Shown here one piece after another: positions 51,608-59,558 of a stretch of 64,000 nucleotides of DNA (positions within the stretch are counted from its first letter, which is position 1; every line of letters begins with the position of its first letter). Origin of the DNA: an uncultured Ruminococcus sp. (GTDB lineage Bacteria; Bacillota; Clostridia; Oscillospirales; Acutalibacteraceae); the NCBI GenBank assembly GCA_902794395.1, contig CADBHB010000018.1, positions 1 through 64,000 on the forward strand. The letters run 5' to 3'. The notes beneath the pieces were generated by a model. That model was not told the origin of the DNA and ran no database searches. It worked only from the letters and a program-made list of their open reading frames with translations. The translations under genes and the position numbers were made by a program.

Positions 51608-52789
51608 TCAATCCTCGGATTGGATTTGCGTTATCTTGAGATTTTGAAGCGCTTCTTCTATCAGCGGCTCAAAGCCCGCGCGCTGCTGCGCTTCCTTTAC
51701 AAATTTCAAAATCGGCTTGGTGCGGGGATGCCGCGGAGTGAACACCGTGCAGCAGTCCTCGTATGGCTCGATAGAGGTCTCATAAGTATCTATTTTATAG
51801 GAGATGTCGATTATCTCCTGTTTGTCCATACCTATCAGCGGGCGGAACACCACCATGTCCGCCGCCTCGTCGGTGCAGTTCAGGGCGCCGATGGTCTGGC
51901 TTGCCACCTGACCCAGGCTCTCCCCCGTTATGAGCGCCGCACAGTCGTTGTCGCGGGCTATACGCTGAGAGATCTCCATCATCAGACGGCGCATTATTAT
52001 GGTAAACAGCTCCTCGGGGCAGTCGTCCCTGAGCTTTTCCTGCAATTTTGTGAAGGGCACGGTTATCATTTTTATCGGACCCGCGTAACGGCTGACCTTT
52101 TGCAGCAGACGCACCACCTTTTCCTCGGCGCGGAGGCTGGTGTAGGGCGGGCTGGCAAAATGCACCGCCGTAAGGCGCAGACCGCGTTTTGCCATCATGT
52201 ACGCCGCAACGGGTGAGTCGATACCTCCGCTGATGAGGATGACGGCTTTGCCGCCCGTGCCTACGGGTATACCGCCGGCACCGCGGATGGGATCGGCGTG
52301 AACATACGCGCCGAAGTCGCGGATCTCCACATACACCGTCACGTCGGGATGGTGCACATCCACTCGCAAATGGGGATAGCGGCTGAGGATCGTTCCGCCC
52401 AGCTCACGGCAGATCTCGGGTGATTTCAGCGGGAATTTTTTATCGCTGCGCTTTGCCTCCACCTTGAAGGTCTTTGCCGCGCGAAGCTGTTTTTCAAGGT
52501 AGGCAGGCGCGGTTTCGAGCACCGACGCCATTGTTTTTTCCTCGCACAGCGCCGCGCGCGAATAGCTGACGATGCCGAACACGCGGCCTATGCGTTCGCA
52601 AGCCTCGTCGAGGTCTGTATCTTCGCTGAGCGGACGCACGCAGATGGTGGACTGCGCCGAGGTTATCTCAAACCTGCCCAGCGGCTGCAGCGTGGTGCGG
52701 ATGTTCTTTTTGAGGACATCCTCAAATTGACGGCGGTTCAGCCCCTTGAGGACGATCTCGCCGTCCTTCAGTAATAATATCTCTTTCAT
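51608..52789 (-). CDS. thiI: tRNA 4-thiouridine synthetase ThiI
   Basis: Makes 4-thiouridine at position 8 of tRNA. 393 residues: N-terminal ferredoxin-like region, THUMP domain (about 60-165), and PP-loop SGGIDSPVAAYMMAKRG. The Rhodanese domain of E. coli ThiI is absent, as in most Gram-positives. It follows the cysteine desulfurase by 53 bases, giving the expected sulfur donor-acceptor pair. Confidence 0.95.
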   Translation of the reverse strand: MKEILLLKDGEIVLKGLNRRQFEDVLKKNIRTTLQPLGRFEITSAQSTICVRPLSEDTDLDEACERIGRVFGIVSYSRAALCEEKTMASVLETAPAYLEKQLRAAKTFKVEAKRSDKKFPLKSPEICRELGGTILSRYPHLRVDVHHPDVTVYVEIRDFGAYVHADPIRGAGGIPVGTGGKAVILISGGIDSPVAAYMMAKRGLRLTAVHFASPPYTSLRAEEKVVRLLQKVSRYAGPIKMITVPFTKLQEKLRDDCPEELFTIIMRRLMMEISQRIARDNDCAALITGESLGQVASQTIGALNCTDEAADMVVFRPLIGMDKQEIIDISYKIDTYETSIEPYEDCCTVFTPRHPRTKPILKFVKEAQQRAGFEPLIEEALQNLKITQIQSED

Positions 52790-52842
52790 AATACCTCTAT
52801 GGTGTCGGTTGTTTGTTGTCAGTCGTAACTCTCAACTCGAAG

Positions 52843-53994
52843 TCATCTATGCGCGAGCACGCGCAGACCCATGGCGACGCCGTCGCAGAGCGCGTCGATG
52901 TCCGCCTTGGTGTTGTGCTTGCAAAAGCTGATTCGCAGCGCGCTGTCGGCGCGCTCACGCGAAAGCCCCAGCGCGGACAGCACATGGCTGGGTTTGCCCT
53001 TGGCGCAGGCGCTTCCCGAGGACACGAACACGTCCTGCTCCTCCAGGAAGTGGAGCATAGTTTCGCTGCGCACCCTGCCCGCGGAAATGTTGAGCACATA
53101 GGGCAGCGCGTCCTTGGGCGAGTTGAGCGAAACGCCCTCGATCTGCAGCAGCCTCTCCGCAGCGTAGCGGTTCAGCTCACTTACAACGGCAAGATTGCCG
53201 TCCGGGTCAAACTCCTCGCAGGCGACTCCGAAAGCCGCGATAGCGGGAAGATTCTCGGTGCCGGGACGCACGCGCTTTTCCTGCTCGCCTCCGTATTGAC
53301 GGGGCACGAGCCGAACGCCCTTTTTTATATACAGCGCTCCCACGCCCTTGGGCGCGTGGACCTTGTGACCGCTGACGGTTATCAGGTCGGCGCCCAGCAC
53401 CCTTGCCCTGACGGGCAGCTTGCCAAACGCCTGCACCGCGTCGGTGTGACAAACGGTCTGCGGATTTTTTTCTTTTACGGCGGCGAAGATGTCCCTAACG
53501 GGCATCACCGCGCCTGTTTCGTTATTTACGAGCATGACGGACACCAGAGCGGTGCCGCCGTTCACTGCCGCGGCAACGTCGTCGGGATGCACCCTGCCGT
53601 CCGAACGCGGATCGACCCGCGTTACCGAAAAGCCCTCCGCCTCAAGCCGCTTTGCGGCCTCGAGCACACTGCTGTGCTCCACAGAGGACAAAACGATGTG
53701 TTTTCGCTGCCGCTGCGACGCGTACGCCGCGCCGAACAGCGCGAGGTTGTTGGCTTCGGTGCCGCCCGAGGTGAAGGTGATCTCCTCGGCGCCCGCCTTG
53801 AGCTGCGCGGCGACCGACTTTCGCGCCTGCGTAAGTTCGCGCTCGGCTTCCAGACCCTTTAAATGAAGGGATGAGGGGTTGCCGTAAACCTTGGTCATTA
53901 TCTGAAACGCCTTGTCTGCCGCCGCTGCGGACACCGCAGTGGTAGCGCTGTTATCCAAATAATGCTCCAAGTCCTTCACCCCCATTATGCACAT
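52843..53994 (-). CDS. Cysteine desulfurase (NifS/IscS type)
   Basis: Takes sulfur from cysteine for tRNA thiolation. Fold-type I PLP enzyme of about 383 residues: HYLDNSATTAVSAAAADKA, SSVEHSSVLEAAKRLE, the PLP-Lys in TVSGHKVHAPKGVG, and the active Cys in SSGSACAKGKPSH. The pairing with thiI points to a dedicated NifZ-like role. Start uncertain: ATG at 53994 lies about two bases after the predicted transcription start (leaderless), with an in-frame ATG at 53985 and GTG at 53979 close by. Confidence 0.9.
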   Translation of the reverse strand: MCIMGVKDLEHYLDNSATTAVSAAAADKAFQIMTKVYGNPSSLHLKGLEAERELTQARKSVAAQLKAGAEEITFTSGGTEANNLALFGAAYASQRQRKHIVLSSVEHSSVLEAAKRLEAEGFSVTRVDPRSDGRVHPDDVAAAVNGGTALVSVMLVNNETGAVMPVRDIFAAVKEKNPQTVCHTDAVQAFGKLPVRARVLGADLITVSGHKVHAPKGVGALYIKKGVRLVPRQYGGEQEKRVRPGTENLPAIAAFGVACEEFDPDGNLAVVSELNRYAAERLLQIEGVSLNSPKDALPYVLNISAGRVRSETMLHFLEEQDVFVSSGSACAKGKPSHVLSALGLSRERADSALRISFCKHNTKADIDALCDGVAMGLRVLAHR

Positions 53995-54002
53995 ATATGC
54001 AT

Positions 54003-54008
54003 ATTATA
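54003..54008 (-). promoter_or_regulatory. -10 box of the cysteine desulfurase gene
   Basis: A perfect TATAAT (minus strand 54008-54003), preceded by TTG, only nine bases from the first ATG, implying little or no leader. The -35 region is poor T-rich DNA. Confidence 0.5.
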
Positions 54009-54164
54009 CAACATCACGAAAAAAAAATAAAGTGATAAATTTCACATAATTCGGTGGTTTCAAAAAATAATATTGGTACAAGCGTTTTTACGCCTGCGTC
54101 AAAGGGCGGTTTTCCGCCAAGGACAACATCACACCAGCAGCTATATAAAAAGGCGGGATAACAA

Positions 54165-54617
54165 ATGACAACTCGGGAATACGCGAAAATAGTTGAAAAA
54201 AACGCACCGAAAAGCAAGCTCGCGCTCAACTGCCTGCGAGCCTTTTTGACGGGCGGCGGCATCTGCGCCGCGGGACAGCTGATTTTTATGCTGTTTCGCA
54301 CGGCGGGCTTGGACGAGCTGATGTCAAGGACGCTCACCTCGGCGACACTGATAGCCGTCGGCATCCTGCTTACCGCCGTCGGCGTTTACGACAAGCTGGC
54401 ACGTAAAGCGGGAGCCGGCACGCTTGTGCCGATAACGGGCTTTGCCAACGCTATGTCCGCTCCCGCTATAGAATTCAAGACCGAGGGGCTTGTAACGGGC
54501 ACAGGCGCCAAAATGTTCATCATAGCGGGACCGGTGCTGGTATACGGCGTTTCAGCCTCTGTGGTTTACGGCGCGGTGCTGTGGGTACTGCATCTGTTCG
54601 GCATAACACTGTTTTAG
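54165..54617 (+). CDS. spoVAC: Stage V sporulation protein AC
   Basis: 150-residue membrane protein. SpoVAC forms part of the channel that moves dipicolinic acid into the forespore and out during germination. Features are YAKIVEKNAPKSK, KNCLRAF-like LNCLRAFLTGGGICAAGQLI, VGVYDKLARKAGAGTLVPIT, GFANAMSAPAIEFKTEG and FIIAGPVLVYG. spoVAD and spoVAE, its usual partners, are not beside it in this window. A lone copy with its own context, no clear sigma-G promoter seen. Confidence 0.9.
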   Translation: MTTREYAKIVEKNAPKSKLALNCLRAFLTGGGICAAGQLIFMLFRTAGLDELMSRTLTSATLIAVGILLTAVGVYDKLARKAGAGTLVPITGFANAMSAPAIEFKTEGLVTGTGAKMFIIAGPVLVYGVSASVVYGAVLWVLHLFGITLF

Positions 54618-54681
54618 CGCCCGTGGCGCTCTGCCGTCCGTAAAACACCAAACGGCGGAAAGGGCGTTTTCTATACAAAAA

Positions 54682-54712
54682 GGCTGACCGCACTTTAAGT
54701 GGGTCAGCCCTT
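54682..54712. terminator. Bidirectional terminator, spoVAC / zinc-ribbon gene
   Basis: GGCTGACC/GGTCAGCC with extra inner pairs (CACTT/AAGTG), and CTTTG on the plus side, A-run on the other. Confidence 0.85.
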
Positions 54713-54729
54713 TGTTATGCTGTTGTTAA

Positions 54730-55632
54730 TCAGTTTTTGGGGTACTTCATTTTGAGGTAAGCCTTTCTTATACCCAGGCAATCCTCAACAGTCTTGCCGC
54801 CCATGCTCATGTAGCACATCAGTTTGTACATCATGATATAGCCAAACGCTGCCAGAGCGACGATGCCGACGACTGCGATATAGAAGCCGAAGTTCTTTTT
54901 CTCCGCGGGGACCTCGTCAAAGGTCTCGATAAGGAAGGCAAATATATACCAAATAAGGGCAAAGCCGAAGAACACCTGTCCCAAAGCGCCCAGAGCCATG
55001 TAGAACAATCCGCCGACTACCATAGCGCTGAGTGGAACGATGGAATTGACGCCGAAGGAAATGAGGGCATCAAAGAAGAATTTGCCGGGGTCGATGGGCT
55101 TGACGAAAATAAGAGCTACCAGGAACTTGGCGCCGATGTAGCAAGCTGCCATAGTCAGGGTCTCGATAAGAGAAGCGAGAATGACGAAACCGAAGTTGAA
55201 CTTGTAGATATCCTCGGCCTTCTTGGTGCCGGTCGCAAGTCCGTCAGCAATAGAGAAGTTGTTTATCTTGGTGTGAGCTACAACAGCGGTGTTGCCGTAG
55301 ATGCAGCTGTTGACACCCCAAAGCAGCATGAAGATGGTGCCCAGAATAATAAGGGGGGTGATAAAATCCTTTGCGCGCTGTCTGTCCCTTACGGTTCTGA
55401 GGGGGGACTTGAAGTAACCCGAGAGAGCCGCCGCCAAACCGCTCATGGGGTTGGGACCCGCCTGACGGGGAGCGCCGTACATAGGCTGCTGATAGCCGCC
55501 CTGAGGATAGCCCTGCTGCTGATATCCCTGCTGCTGATAGCCGCCCTGCGACTGACGCTCGGCTACCGCGCCGGGGCAGTTGCATACAGCGTTATCAGGG
55601 ATCTGATTGCCGCAATGTTTACAAAATTTCAT
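54730..55632 (-). CDS. Zinc-ribbon polytopic membrane protein
   Basis: 300 residues. N-terminal ribbon with MKFCKHCG and CNCP (Cys4, 7, 17, 19), a Gln/Tyr/Gly-rich linker with QQQGY repeats (about 30-55), then about five to six membrane spans (around 90-110, 150-180, 190-240, 245-270). Looks like the Yip1-like or DUF-type zinc-ribbon membrane proteins of Clostridia, function unknown. It differs from other zinc-ribbon proteins here in having several spans and no outer domain. Confidence 0.82.
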   Translation of the reverse strand: MKFCKHCGNQIPDNAVCNCPGAVAERQSQGGYQQQGYQQQGYPQGGYQQPMYGAPRQAGPNPMSGLAAALSGYFKSPLRTVRDRQRAKDFITPLIILGTIFMLLWGVNSCIYGNTAVVAHTKINNFSIADGLATGTKKAEDIYKFNFGFVILASLIETLTMAACYIGAKFLVALIFVKPIDPGKFFFDALISFGVNSIVPLSAMVVGGLFYMALGALGQVFFGFALIWYIFAFLIETFDEVPAEKKNFGFYIAVVGIVALAAFGYIMMYKLMCYMSMGGKTVEDCLGIRKAYLKMKYPKN

Positions 55633-55715
55633 AATGCAATCTCCTTTTCAATAGATTAAAGAAATTTGTCAAAGGTCGCTAAGCCGCGGACAAGTGTCCG
55701 ATCATGCAAAGAAAA

Positions 55716-56738
55716 TCACCAGTCCGAATCGCTGTTGTAATATCCGGCGTTTCTGGAAAAGCTTCCGTACTTTCCGAAGATGGATTGCAACTTTTCATAA
55801 TCCAACCGACTGGTATCTATATTGGAAAAATACCAACTGTTGTTTTCTTTGACAAAATCTGCTTGAAGCTCACCTACATTTATATTACCAAAATACAGCT
55901 CACCTGTCAAGGTGGATTTTGAATCCGAAGTGCTGTTCTCAGTTACATTTTTGTATGAAATCTTACAATCGTATTTCTTATGCGCCAGTTTTAAGGCGGA
56001 GTTAGCGGCGTCATACACTTCAGGCTCGGGATTGTCGTTGGAATCAAAAAGCAAGCCCCTGTAGCCGTCCGGCATACCGAAATACAATACCATTTTTATC
56101 ATTGACGGTGAAAAACACTTGTATGCTTCTTTGGAATTCTCGTTGTTAAGCGCGTTGACCAGCGACTGCGCCGTAGCCTTCGGGGTGCTCCTGTCGTAGT
56201 TGGTGTTCTTTGATTTGCCCTTACAGCCCTTTAGCCCCAGAATAACGCCCAGCGCGCCGCCCGCGGCGATAAGTACGCACAGGGCGACAACGATAATCAC
56301 CACCGGCGCCTTGCTCTTTTTGGGAGGCTGCGTTGTCGGCGCGTACTGCATCTGCTCCGGCTGCGACGTCGGCGCGTATTGCATCGGCTCCGGCTGCGAC
56401 GTCGGCGCGTACTGCATCTGCTCGGGCTGCGTTGTCGGCGCGTACTGCATCGGCTCCGGCTGCGACGTCGGCGCATACTGCATTTGCTCGGGCTGCGTTG
56501 TCGGCGCGTATTGCATCGGCTCCGGCTGCGTTGTCGGCGCATACTGCATCTGCTCGGGCTGCGACGTCGGCGCATACTGCATCTGCTCCGGCTGCGTTGT
56601 CGGCGCGTATTGCATCTGCTCGGGCTGCGACGTCGGCGCATACTGCATCTGCTCCGGCTGCGACGACTGAACCGCTCCGCAGTACTGACAGAATTGAGCG
56701 CCGTCAACAATCTGCTGCCCGCAATTTGTACATTTCAT
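55716..56738 (-). CDS. Zinc-ribbon membrane protein with a tandem repeat linker
   Basis: 340 residues. Ribbon MKCTNCGQQI with CQYCG (Cys3, 6, 17, 20); ten repeats of an 11-residue unit (S/T)QPE(Q/P)MQYAPT at about 26-135; one span at about 145-167; and an outer domain (about 200-330) with KATAQSLVNALNNENSKEAY and a DUF4878-like strand pattern (TLTGELYFGNINVGELQADF). Start at the second of two close ATGs, eight bases from AAGGGG. 13 bases after the G3E GTPase gene. Confidence 0.85.
   Translation of the reverse strand: MKCTNCGQQIVDGAQFCQYCGAVQSSQPEQMQYAPTSQPEQMQYAPTTQPEQMQYAPTSQPEQMQYAPTTQPEPMQYAPTTQPEQMQYAPTSQPEPMQYAPTTQPEQMQYAPTSQPEPMQYAPTSQPEQMQYAPTTQPPKKSKAPVVIIVVALCVLIAAGGALGVILGLKGCKGKSKNTNYDRSTPKATAQSLVNALNNENSKEAYKCFSPSMIKMVLYFGMPDGYRGLLFDSNDNPEPEVYDAANSALKLAHKKYDCKISYKNVTENSTSDSKSTLTGELYFGNINVGELQADFVKENNSWYFSNIDTSRLDYEKLQSIFGKYGSFSRNAGYYNSDSDW
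56334..56663 (-). repeat. 33-base tandem repeat, ten copies
   Basis: Ten in-frame copies of a 33-base unit coding (S/T)QPE(Q/P)MQYAPT. The copies differ at silent positions and at two amino-acid positions (Ser/Thr at the first, Gln/Pro at the fifth), as expected for a repeat that expands and drifts. Copy number probably varies between strains. Confidence 0.9.
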
Positions 56739-56751
56739 TTTCATATCCCCT

Positions 56752-57681
56752 TTATTCAAAGTATTCCGCGACGGCGGAAGCGTTGAGCTCCTCACCTATC
56801 ACGATTATGATCTCCTGCCCTGCGGATACCCGCCGCACACTGACGCTTTGACGGGTGGCGTTGAGCTCGATCCAGCCCTCGCCTTCCCTGACAAAACCCT
56901 TTACGCGAAAGACCCTGCCGCAGGAGGGATCCTTAAAAACCGCTTCCGCTTTACTGCGCAGCGCGTCGGCGGTAAATTTTTTATTAAGATAATACAGCGA
57001 GGAAAAGCCGCTGTCGTCGGTGGTGCCGCGTTTGACATAGTTTTCGGCGACATAGCCGCTGTCTCGGATGCGCTCAAAATCGCTGTCGGTCAGGCTGTCC
57101 CAGTCCTTTGCGATCACCGCGCCGCGCACACTGCGGCTGCATCCTATGTGACGCAGCGCCCTGTCGATGTGCTCCACGGTAGCGTCAGCTTCCTTAGCGC
57201 CGCAAAGTCCTGCCTTGCTAAGCAAAACCGCGCCGGCGTTAGCCGCCTGAGAAGCCAAAAGGTACTCGGCGCTTTCGCTGAGGTCTTCCTCCAAATCGGC
57301 GTCTACCACCGCGATAACACTGCCTATCTCATACCAGCGGTCGAGCGGCTCCTCGTAGAGCACGTCGAAGAACTCGTCTATATCAAACACGCCCGAAGGC
57401 TCGATAAGCACGCGGTCATAGCCGCTCATGCCCATGGCTATCAGTTTGGTTTTGAAGCGTCGGCGGTGACAGTCGGCGTCGCACGCGCCCGCCACCATAT
57501 CCAGGCCGCAGTTCTCGCCCTCCAGCTCATGCAGGAACATCATGTCAACATTCACCGCGCCGTGGTCGTTTTCGAGGATGCCTATCCGCTGCCCGTGAGC
57601 TGTCAGATATGCGGCGTAGCGCTTGAGAAAGGTGGTCTTGCCCGAGCCGAGGAAGCCCGTTATAAGGTCGACCTTAATCAT
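56752..57681 (-). CDS. G3E-family GTPase (CobW/CobW-like)
   Basis: 309 residues. P-loop GFLGSGKTTFL at 9-19, ENDHG-type switch I, LIEPSGVFD switch II, and a C-terminal domain (about 220-305). The metal motif between the switches is usually GCICC; here it is GACDADC, keeping two cysteines. The guanine-recognition motif NKxD reads SKAG, so nucleotide preference may be changed. Metal chaperone or activation of a metallo-enzyme is the family role; target unknown. Eight bases of overlap with the flavodoxin. Confidence 0.85.
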   Translation of the reverse strand: MIKVDLITGFLGSGKTTFLKRYAAYLTAHGQRIGILENDHGAVNVDMMFLHELEGENCGLDMVAGACDADCHRRRFKTKLIAMGMSGYDRVLIEPSGVFDIDEFFDVLYEEPLDRWYEIGSVIAVVDADLEEDLSESAEYLLASQAANAGAVLLSKAGLCGAKEADATVEHIDRALRHIGCSRSVRGAVIAKDWDSLTDSDFERIRDSGYVAENYVKRGTTDDSGFSSLYYLNKKFTADALRSKAEAVFKDPSCGRVFRVKGFVREGEGWIELNATRQSVSVRRVSAGQEIIIVIGEELNASAVAEYFE

Positions 57682-58174
57682 CAGCTGTCACGCCCAGCTC
57701 TCTGCAGAACGCGAAAATCCGCGCGTCGTTTTCTTCCTTCGACTTTTCCTTCGGCTCCAGCAGCGTCATTTCAGCGTCAAGCTGTTCGATTTGCAGCAGC
57801 TTTTTCAGCTTTTTCAGGGCGCGCTTGTCGCCGCTGCCCATATAACACACAAAGGCGGAAAATCTTTTGCCCGCCAGCGCCTCGCGGTGCTCCTCGACGA
57901 AGGTGCGCAAAGGCGGCGCAAAGCTGCTTGCCCAGACAGGCGTGCCGAATATTATCGTGTCGTATTTGTCGGCGTTGAAAATGGCGGGCTGCAGCCGCGG
58001 CTTGTCGCCCATCAAGGCGCTTTTGCCTCCCCACAGGAACTTTTTCGCGCCCTTGTCAGGGTACGCCTTAACGGGATGCAGTGCAAGCAGGTCCGCGCCG
58101 GTGATCTGAGCGATCCTTTCGGCGGTCTGTTTTACATTTCCGCTCATAGAATAATATACGATCAACGCTTTCAT
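57674..58174 (-). CDS. Flavodoxin-family protein
   Basis: 166 residues. FMN-binding flavodoxin fold: KALIVYYSMSGNVKQTAERIAQ (phosphate loop), IIFGTPVWASSFAPPLRTF and SAFVCYMGSGDKRALKKL. The ATG at 58174 follows GGAGG; the frame is open for 57 further codons upstream across the promoter, so those are not used. First gene before the G3E GTPase and the repeat protein. Confidence 0.9.
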   Translation of the reverse strand: MKALIVYYSMSGNVKQTAERIAQITGADLLALHPVKAYPDKGAKKFLWGGKSALMGDKPRLQPAIFNADKYDTIIFGTPVWASSFAPPLRTFVEEHREALAGKRFSAFVCYMGSGDKRALKKLKKLLQIEQLDAEMTLLEPKEKSKEENDARIFAFCRELGVTADD

Positions 58175-58205
58175 TTTTTGCCTCCTGAACAAATTGTATA
58201 AAAGT

Positions 58206-58234
58206 ATTATATACACTTTTTTGAAAAATGTAAA
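58206..58234 (-). promoter_or_regulatory. Promoter of the flavodoxin-G3E group
   Basis: Minus strand TTTACA at 58234-58229, 17-base spacer, TATAAT at 58211-58206. Confidence 0.72.
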
Positions 58235-58272
58235 TATTATCTCAGACATTTTCAAAATTATTCTTCTTTGGA

Positions 58273-58301
58273 TTGACAAAAAACGCAAAAGCATATACAA
58301 T
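58273..58301 (+). promoter_or_regulatory. Promoter of the PASTA-YARHG and kinase genes
   Basis: TTGACA at 58273-58278, 17-base spacer, TACAAT at 58296-58301. About 185 bases of leader follow before the first gene; this leader has GC-rich palindromic stretches (for example near 58376-58400) but no riboswitch I know. Confidence 0.78.
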
Positions 58302-58486
58302 ATACTCGGGAGAATGGATGTTTTATACCGATCATCAATAAACAAGCTCTGTAATGCACATGAAAAGCGCTGAAAGGAGCCGCTTTACGCGGCTGCCGGC
58401 ATTGGGGCTTGCCGAGTATCGGTATGATGAAAAGGCGCTGCTTCGGCGTACCGAAGACGCGGTGTTTTCTTTAGGAGACGATACCC

Positions 58487-59515
58487 ATGAAAGACAAAGA
58501 TCATCAAAATAGTACCATTGGCGCCTATAACACTCCTCCCGCAAGCAACGGCGCTCCGCCCCGGAGAAATGTTACGCAGCCAAACCGACCTCCCGCTCAA
58601 GGCGAGGAGCGCTTTAGGTCTTGGCAGGATATGCAGAGGATGGCGCAGCAGCAGCCCATAGCTCCGCCTCAGGCGGATCGACAACTTCCGCCGCAGCCCT
58701 ATCCCTCCGGCGATTTTCCCGAGGGACCCGAGGACAAAAACAGTGTCGGCGCGCCGATGATAATCGCGATAATCCTTGCGGCGCTCGCCGTACTGGGCGC
58801 CGCGGGCTTTTTCGGATACGTTTTCTTTTTCAGCGACAAAGAGGACTCGGGCGGCACGCAGGTCTCCGCTGTGGCGACACAGGCAGAGACCGAAGCTACG
58901 ACTGCCACCGCGCCTACGAGCGCCGAAAGCAAAGCGGCGACTATGCTTACCATGCCCGACATTTCCGGCATGAGCGAATCCGACGCCTATCAGACGCTGA
59001 ACGAAGCGGGCGTGAAATACAAGGTGACCCGCGCAAACAGCGAAGACGTCGCCATCAATTATGTCATCACTCAGGAACCTGCCGCCGGAGAAAGCATCTC
59101 CTCAAGCGAGCAGGCGACCATATACATATCAAAGGGGCCGCAAAACGCCGTATACACCACACCAACGTCACCCGCGACCACCGAAGCGCCGAGCAGCAAG
59201 CCGCCTCAGCGCTCTCAAACAAGCAGCGGCGACAAGGACGACGATTATCTGCTGCCTGATTCCGACAGCGAGTATGTCACGGCGGACGATTTGGAAGACT
59301 TTGACCGCGAAACGCTTAATCTCGCGCTAAATGAGATATACGCGCGCCACGGCAGAAAATTCAGCGACCCCGCGATAAACGCCTATTTCAAGTCCAAAAG
59401 CTGGTACCACGGAACGATTTCTCCGTCGCAGTTCGACTCAGGGGTCCTAAACCAATATGAAGCTTATAACGTCGGTTTCATAAGCGAGTACCAGGCGGCA
59501 AAAGGCTATAGGTGA
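58487..59515 (+). CDS. PASTA and YARHG domain membrane protein
   Basis: 342 residues. Cytoplasmic Pro/Gln-rich part (about 1-85), one span at about 88-115, an outer linker, one PASTA domain at about 160-220 (MPDISGMSESDAYQTLNEAG, INYVITQEPAAGESI), and a C-terminal YARHG domain (about 275-342: LNLALNEIYARHGRKFSDPA, WYHGTISPSQFD). PASTA modules bind muropeptides or beta-lactams, usually as the outer part of a Ser/Thr kinase. Here it is a separate protein just before such a kinase. AGGAGA precedes the ATG. Confidence 0.9.
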   Translation: MKDKDHQNSTIGAYNTPPASNGAPPRRNVTQPNRPPAQGEERFRSWQDMQRMAQQQPIAPPQADRQLPPQPYPSGDFPEGPEDKNSVGAPMIIAIILAALAVLGAAGFFGYVFFFSDKEDSGGTQVSAVATQAETEATTATAPTSAESKAATMLTMPDISGMSESDAYQTLNEAGVKYKVTRANSEDVAINYVITQEPAAGESISSSEQATIYISKGPQNAVYTTPTSPATTEAPSSKPPQRSQTSSGDKDDDYLLPDSDSEYVTADDLEDFDRETLNLALNEIYARHGRKFSDPAINAYFKSKSWYHGTISPSQFDSGVLNQYEAYNVGFISEYQAAKGYR

Positions 59516-59558
59516 TTTTATTCATATGTTCATCATCATTTGACAGGGAGATATATTC

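Noticed and set aside
54009..54164. Sigma-G promoter for spoVAC
   Set aside because: A CATAAT-like box occurs but no fitting -35 at the correct distance, so I could not support it.
56334..56663. CRISPR-like array
   Set aside because: The repeats are contiguous 33-base coding units without spacers, in frame within a membrane-protein gene.
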